Source of the DNA: an uncultured Rubritalea sp. | Lineage (GTDB): Bacteria; Verrucomicrobiota; Verrucomicrobiia; Verrucomicrobiales; Akkermansiaceae | Direction: 5' to 3' | NCBI GenBank assembly: GCA_937923145.1 | Contig: CALAJT010000006.1 | Coordinates: 16,928 to 80,927, forward strand | DNA length: 64,000 nt | Shown: positions 35,962-45,228 of the stretch, piece by piece | How positions within the stretch are numbered: position 1 is the first letter of the stretch | How the letters are laid out: each line of letters starts with the position of its first letter | Program-made: the position numbers and the translations under genes | The notes under the pieces: generated by a model | The model's input: only the letters and a program-made list of their open reading frames with translations | What the model was told of the DNA's origin: nothing | Databases searched by the model: none

Positions 35962-37482
35962 TTAGTAACTACGTGCCCAGATAGCTCTGGCTTTCGTTGG
36001 GGTTCCAGTGAGTAAACAGGGAGCTTCTTCGCCATCTTGTTGGTCAATTGGGAAGCAGCGGATTGATATCTTGTGCTTCTTGCTGAGTTCCTCTTCTTGC
36101 TCATTAGAGCCTGCCCATGCAGTGGTGAGCCAGCCTGGTTGGTCGTTCTCCGTCCAGTGCTTTTCAAAAGCTCCTAAGTTGCCACAATCTGCGATATTTT
36201 CGTCTCTGAAATCGATCGCTCTTTGGAGCAGAGTATTTTGAATCTCTTGGAGGATTTCGGTGCAGTCTTGGAGGAAGCTCTCCTTGTCCATGAAGTGCTT
36301 TTCAAAGGCGTCTTCATCTCTGCGCTGGAGGCAGACTTTGCGGTTCTCTAGATCACGTGGACCGATTTCGATTCTTATCGGAGCGCCCTTCTTTACCCAT
36401 TCCCATTTCTTAGCTCCGCCACCGAGATCGCGTTTATCTACATGGACGCGGAGAGGCTCACCGTGGAAATCTTTGTGGCGGAGAGTTGTCGCCAGCGCTT
36501 CACAGGCATCAATTATCGCATCACGAGTGTCATCCTTAGGAGTCACAGGTATGATGATGACTTGCTGTGATGCGACACGTGGTGGACAGATGAGCCCATC
36601 ATCATCAGAGTGTGCCATGATTAATGTTCCAATGAGACGTGTGGATACACCCCAAGATGTTGTCCATGCTAGTTGCTGAGAATTATCTCTGCCTGTAAAT
36701 GAAATGTCTTGTGCCTTAGAGAAATTTTGTCCTAAAAAATGCGAAGTTCCAGCTTGGATCGCCTTTTTATCCTGCACCATAGCCTCTACTGTTAGAGTCA
36801 TGTCAGCACCAGGGAATCGCTCCACCTCAGACTTCTCACCTGGGATTACTGGGATAGCCATGTGGTTTGTAATAAAGTCAGTGTAGATACCGTGCATCAA
36901 GCGGGTTTCCTCTATAGCTTCTTCCTTCGTTTCATGTGCAGTGTGTCCTTCCTGCCATAGGAATTCTGCAGTACGTAGGAATAAACGTGTGCGCATTTCC
37001 CAGCGCATTACATTTGCCCACTGATTAATAAGTAGTGGAAGATCACGGTAAGAAGTAGTCCAGCGGGAGAATGCAGCTCCGATGATAGTTTCAGATGTAG
37101 GGCGGATCACGTAAGGTTCTGTTAATTTTCCGCTAGGGACCATCTTAGTAGAGCCATCTTCCTGCTTCTGTGCTTCAAGTCTGTGATGAGTGACGACCGC
37201 GCATTCTGTAGCAAATCCCTCTGCATGCTCCGCTTCCTTTTCCAGATAAGCGAGTGGAATTAGTAGTGGGAAGTAGGCGTTCTGGTGGCCTGTTCTCTTG
37301 AAATATTTATCGAGCTGATGCTGAATATTTTCCCACAATGCATAACCCCACGGCTTGATCACCATGCAGCCTCGCGTCTCTGAGTTCTCAGCCATATCAG
37401 CGGCTTTGATCACTTGTTGATACCATTCAGGGAAGTCTTCGGATCTTGTTGGTGAGATCGCATTCTTTGGTTGCTTTGCCAT
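35962..37482 (-). CDS. proS: Prolyl-tRNA synthetase, ProS type 3 (archaeal/eukaryotic-like form)
   Basis: 506 residues. Class II core: CMVIKPWGYALWENIQ, HQNAYFPLLIP, YVIRPTSETIIG (motif 2 region), MRWEMRTRLFLRTAEFLWQEGH, AGTSHFLGQNF, WTTSWGVSTRLIG and the motif 3-like GLICPPRVASQQVIIIPV, then the anticodon domain and the extra zinc-binding-like C-terminal domain ending ARSY. The size and absence of the editing (INS) insertion place it in the short type 3 group. It heads a minus-strand group with the ABC ATPase, clpS and DUF2017 genes. Confidence 0.95.
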   Translation of the reverse strand: MAKQPKNAISPTRSEDFPEWYQQVIKAADMAENSETRGCMVIKPWGYALWENIQHQLDKYFKRTGHQNAYFPLLIPLAYLEKEAEHAEGFATECAVVTHHRLEAQKQEDGSTKMVPSGKLTEPYVIRPTSETIIGAAFSRWTTSYRDLPLLINQWANVMRWEMRTRLFLRTAEFLWQEGHTAHETKEEAIEETRLMHGIYTDFITNHMAIPVIPGEKSEVERFPGADMTLTVEAMVQDKKAIQAGTSHFLGQNFSKAQDISFTGRDNSQQLAWTTSWGVSTRLIGTLIMAHSDDDGLICPPRVASQQVIIIPVTPKDDTRDAIIDACEALATTLRHKDFHGEPLRVHVDKRDLGGGAKKWEWVKKGAPIRIEIGPRDLENRKVCLQRRDEDAFEKHFMDKESFLQDCTEILQEIQNTLLQRAIDFRDENIADCGNLGAFEKHWTENDQPGWLTTAWAGSNEQEEELSKKHKISIRCFPIDQQDGEEAPCLLTGTPTKARAIWARSY

Positions 37483-37760
37483 AGCGTGAGTGAAGAGATA
37501 AATCTCGAATCTGAAAAGCGTAAAGTGAGCTTAATCGCAATGTTCATACAATGAACCGAAGTATATCAAATGTTTTGCAAATGTTATTGCTTACAGTAAA
37601 TGATCATAACTATCTCGGTAATCTACTTATCTATAGACGATCTAGGGCTCTAAGCGGACGTATTCAGATCTAAATAAATCAAGTGAATGGTAATTTAATA
37701 CGTTTTATCTCGCCAAACCTTGGTGGGGTACTCTAATTTTTTAGATAAATATTATCTATT

Positions 37761-38396
37761 ATGAAACAGACTCATCTTATTAAACGTATATTGGCAGTTT
37801 CACTCGGCATCATTTTTATGCAGAGCGGTCTGAGCGCACAGGCATATAAAATCGAACTCGATAAGCCTGAGATTGAGAAGCTGCCTTCACCAGACCTTGG
37901 CGGGAGTATCGGGAATAAGTCATTCAAGCCTAAAGACTGGATGGAAATAGAAGTTAAGTTTAAAGTCATCGTCCCGCCTAAAGATGCGGACAAGATTAAG
38001 TTCGTAGATAAAGTTACTGTGAAATGGTACGTTGCAACTAAAACTCCAGATGGAGGAAGACAGTTGATCCTCCTGGAAAAGGAAGTAAATCACGTTAATG
38101 TTCCAGTTGGTGAAGACGTCTTCACATCCATCTACCTCTCGCCATCAGCGATCATGCGGTTGACAGGTAGTGACAGAGTTTCTAAAGGCGATGTAGAAAA
38201 CGTAGGTGGAGAAATCCGCGTCAACGGCAGCGAAGCCTATGGCAAATCAGGCTTTTTTACTATGAAAAGTAAGCCAATGTGGTGGAACAGCGGTAAACTT
38301 TCACGTTACGATAAGATCCCTGTTCGTAATAAAAACGAAACTCCTTTTAAAAATCTCTGGTATGATCGATATGCCGAAATCGAAGTAGAAAAATAG
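37761..38396 (+). CDS. Amuc_1102-like secreted protein, first gene of the pilus operon
   Basis: 211 residues with a signal peptide (ends LSAQA). The rest is strand-rich and soluble-looking (WMEIEVKFKVIVPPKDADKI, KWYVATKTPDGG). Placement before PilM, Amuc_1100-like, Amuc_1099-like and secretin genes, together with size, identifies it as the counterpart of Amuc_1102 of Akkermansia. The role of that protein is not settled; an envelope beta-sandwich linked to the pili is the current picture as I recall it. About 278 bases upstream carry no gene and probably the operon promoter. A weak hairpin (38434-38457) lies between this gene and pilM. Confidence 0.75.
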   Translation: MKQTHLIKRILAVSLGIIFMQSGLSAQAYKIELDKPEIEKLPSPDLGGSIGNKSFKPKDWMEIEVKFKVIVPPKDADKIKFVDKVTVKWYVATKTPDGGRQLILLEKEVNHVNVPVGEDVFTSIYLSPSAIMRLTGSDRVSKGDVENVGGEIRVNGSEAYGKSGFFTMKSKPMWWNSGKLSRYDKIPVRNKNETPFKNLWYDRYAEIEVEK

Positions 38397-38500
38397 TAAA
38401 TACCTTATTCTGTAAAAACGTCCTCCATGCTTTTAGAGATATACCTATAAATCTCTACATTATTTTAATTCATTTAAACATTCACTAAACTATTAATTAT

Positions 38501-40333
38501 ATGGCTGACCCAAAGTCTATCATAGCACTCAACATTGGCTCACAGCGTCTCACTATCGCAGAGCTAGGCACCACTAATAATGGTGGTCTAGTTCTCAAGA
38601 AGTATGACTCTACAAATATCCTAGCAGATCCATCTCAGGAGATGACCAGGTTACCTCAGATCCGTGTGGCAATTAACGAACTCGTCACTAGACTTGGTGT
38701 TTCTAAAGATAGAGTAAATTACGCTATCTCTGGTCAGTCAGTCTTCACCAGATTCGTTCAGCTACCAGCTCTAGATGACGACGACATCGAGCAGCTCGTC
38801 ACATTCGAAGCTCAGCAACACGTTCCTTTTCCTATCAACGAAGTCGTTTGGGACTGGCAGTTACTCAGCTCAGTAGGCGGACAGCATGAAGTAGTGTTAG
38901 TCGCGATCAAAGCAGACGCTCTAGATGATCTCAATGACTGTGTAGTCGATGCAGGTCTAATTACTAACGAAGTTGATGCGTCTCCAATGGCACTAGCCAA
39001 CGCATTTCTATATAACTACAGCGACCTTGAAGAGTCTGCTCTTCTGATCGATATCGGAGCTCGTACTAGTAACCTCATCTATAAAGATGGAGCTAAAATC
39101 TTCACAAGAACAATAGCCATCGGTGGTGCTACAGTTACTGCTGCGATTGCTAAAGAATACGGAGTGCCATTTATTGAAGCTGAATCTCAGAAAGTAAGTA
39201 ATGGACTTGTTTCACTCGACACACGACACACCTCTGGACTTGATGAACTCACAGCAGCCCTTGGAACATGTATCAGAACGGCACTCAACAGAATGCCTGC
39301 TGAGATAGCTAGAACTACTAATTTTTTCCGCAGTCAGCATGAAGGCTCCGCTCCTAAGCGCGTTCTTCTAGCTGGTGCAGGCGCTAATATGCCGATGATC
39401 GCTGACTTCTTCCAAGAGAAGCTCCGAATCCCTGCAGAATTCTTTAACCCATTGAGAAAAGTATCTGTCGGCAAAGGGGTCGATGTGGATAAGGTATCAG
39501 TAGAAGCTCACCTGCTCGGTGAAATCATCGGACTAGGTCTTCGCCAAGTCGGCAAGACTAAGCTAGATATCGACCTCGTTCCAGAAGTAGTCGAAGAACA
39601 ACGTGCAGATGCCAAGCGCCGTCCGAAAGTAGTAGCTGCTGCAGCTATAGCTATTGTGACATGTGCCGCATACGCATTCACTGGCTTTACCGCCAAGAGT
39701 GCCGTCATTAAAGAAGAAAAAGCAGCTCAGACTGCACTCAATGGAGTGAAGCAATATTCAGTCCCTATGGACAAGCAGAAAAAGAATGCTGAAACTGTAG
39801 GAGCTATCGTAAGTCTCTATGGAGAGGCTGTCCAGGGCAGAACAGTCTGGCTGGAAATCATGAATGATGTGAATACTCACTTTACAACACCTGAAATGTG
39901 GATTGTAGACTTTGAGCCTCTTGTGAACTTCGACCCTCTTGAAGATAAGCAAAACCCTTATATAGATAATGACTACATGGGTAAGGAATACGGCAAAGGG
40001 GCCCTATCTAAGCTAAACCTAGAGCCTAAAACACTGGCCAATGGGCAAAAAAATAGAAATTATGTGCCATCAGCAATTAACGCGATTCGCATCAAAGGCT
40101 TCCGCCGCAGTGCTAGTAACCAAATCGTGATTGATCGTTTATCACACATTCTCAAGGAGTCTAACTACTTCACCTTGGCAAAGCCTCTAGTAGGCAAGAA
40201 AAAGAATAGTGATGATGACGTCTTCAGAATTGGCGAACTTATCATCGAAAGCGAAACAGCAATGGCTGAGGGCAAAGTAGCCGCTCCATTCACTATCATT
40301 TTACCACTAACTAATCCTATAACTGTCGAATAA
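38501..40333 (+). CDS. pilM: PilM-like type IV pilus assembly protein with a PilN-like C-terminal extension
   Basis: 610 residues. About 1-355 is the actin-like PilM fold: IIALNIGSQRLTIAELG, ALDDDDIEQLVTFEAQQHVPFP, ALLIDIGARTSNLIYKDG, FTRTIAIGGATVT and KRVLLAGAGANMPMI. A membrane helix follows at about 377-395, then a 200-residue periplasmic region. In standard systems PilM is cytoplasmic, about 350 residues, and binds the N-terminus of a separate single-helix PilN. Here the two appear fused. Corresponds in position to Amuc_1101. It should link the cytoplasmic pilus machinery to the periplasmic alignment complex. Five bases before the Amuc_1100-like gene. Confidence 0.87.
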   Translation: MADPKSIIALNIGSQRLTIAELGTTNNGGLVLKKYDSTNILADPSQEMTRLPQIRVAINELVTRLGVSKDRVNYAISGQSVFTRFVQLPALDDDDIEQLVTFEAQQHVPFPINEVVWDWQLLSSVGGQHEVVLVAIKADALDDLNDCVVDAGLITNEVDASPMALANAFLYNYSDLEESALLIDIGARTSNLIYKDGAKIFTRTIAIGGATVTAAIAKEYGVPFIEAESQKVSNGLVSLDTRHTSGLDELTAALGTCIRTALNRMPAEIARTTNFFRSQHEGSAPKRVLLAGAGANMPMIADFFQEKLRIPAEFFNPLRKVSVGKGVDVDKVSVEAHLLGEIIGLGLRQVGKTKLDIDLVPEVVEEQRADAKRRPKVVAAAAIAIVTCAAYAFTGFTAKSAVIKEEKAAQTALNGVKQYSVPMDKQKKNAETVGAIVSLYGEAVQGRTVWLEIMNDVNTHFTTPEMWIVDFEPLVNFDPLEDKQNPYIDNDYMGKEYGKGALSKLNLEPKTLANGQKNRNYVPSAINAIRIKGFRRSASNQIVIDRLSHILKESNYFTLAKPLVGKKKNSDDDVFRIGELIIESETAMAEGKVAAPFTIILPLTNPITVE

Positions 40334-40338
40334 AGATC

Positions 40339-41376
40339 ATGAGCTGGATTCAAGAAAATAAATTTACCGCCGGAGTACTCGGTGCCGCAGTAGTCGTATC
40401 AGGAGTTCTATTCTACCTAGGATATAGCGCTAGATCAGAAGCAGAGCAAATCAGAGAGGCATCAAATACCGCTGTCGCGAAGACAAATGCCCTCAAGCGT
40501 AATCAGCCGTTCCCATCTGCTGAGAATCAACAACTAGTAATCACGAAAGTGGCTAACTTTACGCAAGAAGCACTGGGCTTCCAGGCAAGCCTGCTAGCAT
40601 TCCGCCCAGAGGAATTACCTAACTTATCTGAGAGCGCCTTTGGAACAAAAGTCAGTGAGCACAGAGAGCTTCTATCTAGATACTACAGAGAAAAAGGCGT
40701 AGCATTACGTGAAGGAGGTAAAGGCGTAGCATTCGGGCTCGAAGATTACGCTGGAGGTAAACTACCTAGGGGTGAAGCCACAAGAGTTCTAAACTACGAG
40801 CGTAAGGCTCTGGAGTGGATGTTCAAAAAACTAGCTGATGCAGGACCAGATAGCCTTGACAATGTTTACCGGACTCAAGTTTTAGAAGAAAAAGCCGCTG
40901 CTCCAACTAAAGGTAGAAGTAGAAAGAAGAGCCGCAAATCTAACCGATCTGCCAAGGTGGAATCAGTCTATCGAGCAATGCCTATCGAGGTGACATTTAC
41001 AGGCACCGAGAAAGCACTCAAAGAATTTCTTAAAGAACTGAGTAATGCTGAAGAGTATTTCTTCATCACCCGTTCAGTAAAAATACGTAACTTAGAAGTT
41101 GAATCACCTGACCTCAATGAAGGTGAATTCAAAGCCGCTCCAGCAGCAATTAATGGATTCGGTGGTGAAGGTTTCGAAGTCCTGCAAGAAACTGGTAAGC
41201 CGATACTCAAGCAGGTGACAGGCACAGAGAAAATCAAAGTACACCTTAAGCTAGACCTAGCACTATTTAAAGAAGCCAATGAAGTTACTTTCCCTGGCGC
41301 TGATAAACTTAAAAAGAAAGCATCTAAAGAAGTGGTGCCAGCTACTCCCGCAGCACCAGCTGAACCTGTAAAATAA
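40339..41376 (+). CDS. Amuc_1100-like pilus-associated membrane protein (PilO-like position)
   Basis: 345 residues. MSWIQENK is followed by a single membrane helix (about 11-28), a coiled-coil-like stretch, and a periplasmic alpha/beta region. Recalled Akkermansia Amuc_1100 shares the WI..NK start, a MP-IE/LEI-F-G block (here MPIEVTFTGTEKALKEFL), a YFF/LF...IRIRN-like block (EYFFITRSVKIRNLEVE) and a final V-V-L-L-F strand (KVHLKLDLALFKE). Amuc_1100 is the protein known for TLR2 signalling in hosts; in the bacterium it is probably a PilO/PilN-type alignment protein. A basic SRKKSRKSNR patch (about 195-205) and a Pro/Ala-rich tail are also present. Confidence 0.83.
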   Translation: MSWIQENKFTAGVLGAAVVVSGVLFYLGYSARSEAEQIREASNTAVAKTNALKRNQPFPSAENQQLVITKVANFTQEALGFQASLLAFRPEELPNLSESAFGTKVSEHRELLSRYYREKGVALREGGKGVAFGLEDYAGGKLPRGEATRVLNYERKALEWMFKKLADAGPDSLDNVYRTQVLEEKAAAPTKGRSRKKSRKSNRSAKVESVYRAMPIEVTFTGTEKALKEFLKELSNAEEYFFITRSVKIRNLEVESPDLNEGEFKAAPAAINGFGGEGFEVLQETGKPILKQVTGTEKIKVHLKLDLALFKEANEVTFPGADKLKKKASKEVVPATPAAPAEPVK

Positions 41377-41399
41377 CAACACTCTAAACAAACGATACT

Positions 41400-42470
41400 A
41401 TGTCTTGGTTAAAAGAAAATTATGAAAAAGCTGCGCTTGGTGGTGCAGCAGTGATCGCACTAGGTGTTGGCTCTCTGATCCTCACTAGCGATGCAGGTGA
41501 AGTCAAAGATGAGCAAAATCCTACTCGTGTTAATACATTCGAAGTCCCTGAAAAGTCTATCTTGGACGAAAATGTGACTGCTCTGGATAAGACAGGCGTA
41601 GTCCAATTTCAGCAGCATCTAGAAACAGATGTGAACAGCTTCATCGCTTACCCTATCTATGGAGTGAAAGGCACAGCGGGGCTTGTAGAGCTAGACCCAG
41701 ACACATTGTTCGAAGGTATCAAGCTCTCATGGTGGAAAAGCTTTGAGATGGATGACTACCAGTTCGATGGAGCTGCGATGAAGGATAATGACTCAGACGG
41801 CTTCACTAACAAGGAAGAGCACGATGCAGAGACAAGCCCAGTAGATGCTAAGAACCATCCAGATTTAATTAAGAAGTTACAGCTTGTTGACTCCAAAAAG
41901 ACTCAATACCGAATTCAATGGTCCAGAGTTGATGATAACCGCGCAAACATGACATTTACACTCAAGAGGACATCATTCGATATCTGCGGAGTGGGAGATA
42001 CGTTCCCTACTAATGGGCAACCAAAAGAATTTCTCAATCGTTTTAAATTAAAATCTAAAGGAAAAGGTCCAAACCCAACTACTAATTCTGAGGAAGAATT
42101 CTATGAGATAGAGGACACTAAGAAACCTGGTGTTATTCATAAAATGTGGAGATCTGACGGACCTAGACGTTTTCTCGACTGGACAGCTCAGTTCAAGCTA
42201 AATACTCCAGACGGAGGTGAAGCCTTTGAAGTTCCAGAAGGTGGAGAATTCTCACTCCCTTATAAAGAAGGAGGCAAGGGCTATAAATTCAAACTTGATA
42301 ACAAGCGTGACACAAAGCAGAAAAAGATAGAGAGACTAGATATCGAAGGTGCAGACGGAGTCGTTCCTTTGGGATTAGCACCGATAGTGCCTGAGGAGAA
42401 AGAAGCTCCAGCTCCTGCTGCACCCGCTGTACCTGAAGCAGCAGCATCAGAAACTAAGGTTATATTCTAA
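41400..42470 (+). CDS. Amuc_1099-like pilus-associated membrane protein with a calcium-binding-type repeat
   Basis: 356 residues. MSWLKENYEKAALGGAAVIA resembles the start of the preceding protein, with one membrane helix (about 10-28). A KDNDSDGFTNKEEHDAETSP segment (about residues 130-150) has the Dx[DN]xDGxxxxEE spacing of thrombospondin type 3/EF-hand-like calcium loops. The rest is strand-rich and ends in a Pro/Ala-rich segment before the C-terminal ETKVIF. Corresponds in position to Amuc_1099. It may be a PilP-like linker to the secretin, but no family assignment is possible by eye. Confidence 0.72.
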   Translation: MSWLKENYEKAALGGAAVIALGVGSLILTSDAGEVKDEQNPTRVNTFEVPEKSILDENVTALDKTGVVQFQQHLETDVNSFIAYPIYGVKGTAGLVELDPDTLFEGIKLSWWKSFEMDDYQFDGAAMKDNDSDGFTNKEEHDAETSPVDAKNHPDLIKKLQLVDSKKTQYRIQWSRVDDNRANMTFTLKRTSFDICGVGDTFPTNGQPKEFLNRFKLKSKGKGPNPTTNSEEEFYEIEDTKKPGVIHKMWRSDGPRRFLDWTAQFKLNTPDGGEAFEVPEGGEFSLPYKEGGKGYKFKLDNKRDTKQKKIERLDIEGADGVVPLGLAPIVPEEKEAPAPAAPAVPEAAASETKVIF

Positions 42471-42598
42471 TAATCTAACAAATTCTAACAAAAGTGGGCT
42501 GATCTACGCTGTTTATGCCCGATTATTTCAATTATTTTACAAAAAACAAAAAATAAACTTCACAACCCTACCATAAATAGAAGAAAGTAAACTCAATC

Positions 42599-45202
42599 AT
42601 GGAAAATACACCTACGCACCGATCCAGTAAAAAAGCTGCCGCTCTCATGGCAGTAGCTGTTGTCATGCCGCTAGGCCTAAGTACTATAGCGAATGCACAG
42701 GGAAGCCTCGTGCAGCAAGAAATCGCAAGACGTACAGCAGCAGTAGCAGACGCAGACACAGCAATCATAGCAGGCAGAGCAGCCTACACTAAAAAGAATT
42801 ATGAGGAAGCAGTTTCTCAATATCGTAAAGCAATCAATCTTTTGCCTCAAGGTCCTATCGCAGCAGATAGAAGACAGTCCTACATGGGGCATCTTGTAGA
42901 CGGCTCCATAGCACTTTCTACACAATACCGTAGAACAGGAAGGTATGACGAAGCGAGAGAGCTTCTTAATAGCATCATCGCTAAAGATCCTGGTAATGTC
43001 CTCGCGATCAAGCAGCTAGAATACCTTGATGATCCTATCAGAACCAGCCCAACACTTACTTACGAGCACGTTCAGAACGTCGAGAAAGTAAGAAAGCTAC
43101 TTTACCGTGGTGAGAGCTACTATAATCAAGCTCAGTTTGATAATGCAATGAGCGAGTATAAAGAGATACTTCGTGTAGACCCATACAATAAGGCAGCACG
43201 TCGTGGTATGGAGAAAGTAAACGCAGCTAAAAGTGACTATTACCGTGCGGCATATGACCAAACTAGAGCGCAAATGCTCATGGAGGTCGACGCAGCATGG
43301 GAGACATCTATTCCTCCGACACTTCGCGTTACTGATAACGGGAATAATGTAGATCTTCTAGAAACTGAAAATCCAGCACTTTACTTAAGACGTAAACTTC
43401 AGAGAATACAGCTAGAAACTGTTGAGTTTACAGCAGATACAACTGTGAGGCAGGCGATTAACTTCCTCCGTCTCCGTGCTCGTGAGCTAGATGTTGATGA
43501 ATTAGACGCAACCAAAAGAGGCCTTAACTTCGTATTCCGTGATAGAGGTGTAAAAGGTGCTCAAGGTGGTCTTGATGGTCTCGACGACGAACAAGATGCA
43601 GGTGCAGGATTTGGCGATTCAGACAAGATTGAGAACATCAAACTAGGTGAACTCAACCTTCGTAACGTCCCACTTGAGGAAGCTCTTAAACAAATTTGCC
43701 AGAAGACTGGCCTTCGTTACAAAGTAGAGAACTACTCAGTAGTGCTACTCAGAGCGACAGATGTAGATGATTCTGAGATGTACACTCGCACATTCCGTGT
43801 TCCACCAGATTTCAAGAACCTCATCAAAGATGAAGGTGGCGCTGGTGGTGGCGGAGGTGGAGACCCATTCGACGAAGGTGGTGGTGGAGCTGTTGCAGAA
43901 AAGAGCATACAAGAGCTACTATCCAAGTCAGGCATTCCATTCCCTGAAGGTTCATCAGCAATCTTCAGTAGAGCGCGTTCTGTTCTTACAGTGCGTAATA
44001 CAGCTAACAATTTAGACATCATTGAAAACTTGGTAGAGAACCTTAAGGGTCTCAAGCCTAAGCAGATCAAGATGATGACCAAGTTTGTGGAAATTAAGCA
44101 AGAGAACACTGATGAACTCGGCTTTGACTGGATCATCTCACCATTCGGTCTTACTGGTAACTCAATGTTCCTAGGTGGTGGCACCATTGGTAATGGTACT
44201 CCTCGTGTATCAAGCGATTTTGGTAATTCTCCAGGAGGAGTAGCGATCGCAGGTCTTCCTAATATTGCTAACCAGAACGTTTCTAACATTGCTACTGGAA
44301 GCTTAAGAAGTGGTGACACTGCTATCACTCGTGACAGCATAGATGCATTTCTAAATAATCCTAACAGAACTGCTCAAAATAGCAGTGTTTCTCCAGGTAT
44401 ACTCTCTCTTACTGGTCTGTTCTCAGATGGTCAGGTGCAGATGATTATGCGTGGACTAGCTCAGAAAAAAGGTTCTGATGTTATGACTGCTCCGAGCATC
44501 GTTTCTCGCTCAGGTGAGAAAGCGACTATTGAGATCATCCGTGAATTTATTTACCCAACTGAATACGAGCCACCAGAACTTCCTAACGCAGTTCAGGTAG
44601 GTGGAGGAAATAATGATGATGGTGGCGGTCAGGGTGCTAATGTCTTCCCTGTTACTCCAGCTACTCCAACAGCATTCGAGACACGTAACACAGGTGTAAC
44701 TTTAGAAGTTGAGCCTACTCTTGGTGATGATGGCTATACCATCGATCTTCGTTTCGCTCCAGAGATTGTCGAGTTCGAAGGATTTATAAACTACGGATCA
44801 CCGATTCAGACACCAGCTACTGATGCTCTTGGTAACCCTATCATTGTTACGATTACAGAGAACAGAATCGAAATGCCAGTATTCTCCACACGTCGTGTGA
44901 ATACCGCACTCACTATCTATGACGGTCACACAGTGGCAGTAGGTGGACTCATGAGGGAAGATGTTCAGAATGTAGAAGATAAAGTTCCAATACTCGGTGA
45001 CCTACCACTTGTAGGACGCTTGTTCCAGTCTAAGTCTGAGAACCACATTAAGAGTAATCTTATCATCTTTGTAACAGCTCACATCATCGATGCGACAGGA
45101 CAACGCGTTCAGCAGAGCAGCGTTATCTCGGATGATGGCGGTGGCGGTGGCGGTGGTGCAGAAGGAGGCACAGGTGCACTCCTTCCTACTATCGGCAACT
45201 AA
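42599..45202 (+). CDS. pilQ: PilQ-like outer-membrane secretin (Amuc_1098-like)
   Basis: 867 residues. A signal peptide (to about 34, ends ANAQ) is followed by TPR-type repeats (about 55-215: AYTKKNYEEAVSQYRKAINL and YNQAQFDNAMSEYKEILRVDP), an STN-like domain (KLGELNLRN-VPLEEALKQICQKTG, about 345-385), a Gly-rich linker (about 413-433) and the secretin domain (about 480-830) with VRNTANNLDIIENLVENL, GLFSDGQVQMIMRGLAQK, TAPSIVSRSGEKA, TRRVNTALTIYDGHTVAVGGL and VPILGDLPLVGRLFQSKS. Secretins form the outer-membrane gate for the pilus fibre. The C-terminus is again Gly-rich. A 128-base gap before the gene may hold a promoter; a strong terminator follows. Confidence 0.92.
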   Translation: MENTPTHRSSKKAAALMAVAVVMPLGLSTIANAQGSLVQQEIARRTAAVADADTAIIAGRAAYTKKNYEEAVSQYRKAINLLPQGPIAADRRQSYMGHLVDGSIALSTQYRRTGRYDEARELLNSIIAKDPGNVLAIKQLEYLDDPIRTSPTLTYEHVQNVEKVRKLLYRGESYYNQAQFDNAMSEYKEILRVDPYNKAARRGMEKVNAAKSDYYRAAYDQTRAQMLMEVDAAWETSIPPTLRVTDNGNNVDLLETENPALYLRRKLQRIQLETVEFTADTTVRQAINFLRLRARELDVDELDATKRGLNFVFRDRGVKGAQGGLDGLDDEQDAGAGFGDSDKIENIKLGELNLRNVPLEEALKQICQKTGLRYKVENYSVVLLRATDVDDSEMYTRTFRVPPDFKNLIKDEGGAGGGGGGDPFDEGGGGAVAEKSIQELLSKSGIPFPEGSSAIFSRARSVLTVRNTANNLDIIENLVENLKGLKPKQIKMMTKFVEIKQENTDELGFDWIISPFGLTGNSMFLGGGTIGNGTPRVSSDFGNSPGGVAIAGLPNIANQNVSNIATGSLRSGDTAITRDSIDAFLNNPNRTAQNSSVSPGILSLTGLFSDGQVQMIMRGLAQKKGSDVMTAPSIVSRSGEKATIEIIREFIYPTEYEPPELPNAVQVGGGNNDDGGGQGANVFPVTPATPTAFETRNTGVTLEVEPTLGDDGYTIDLRFAPEIVEFEGFINYGSPIQTPATDALGNPIIVTITENRIEMPVFSTRRVNTALTIYDGHTVAVGGLMREDVQNVEDKVPILGDLPLVGRLFQSKSENHIKSNLIIFVTAHIIDATGQRVQQSSVISDDGGGGGGGAEGGTGALLPTIGN

Positions 45203-45228
45203 TTACTAGCTGACAAAATACACTTTGC

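Noticed and set aside
36260..36679. 139-codon frame opposite proS
   Set aside because: Shadow of the synthetase coding sequence with unusual residue composition.
43732..44340. 202-codon antisense frame within the secretin gene
   Set aside because: Its Pro/Ser-rich composition is the mirror of the glycine-rich coding strand; the secretin frame is clearly real.
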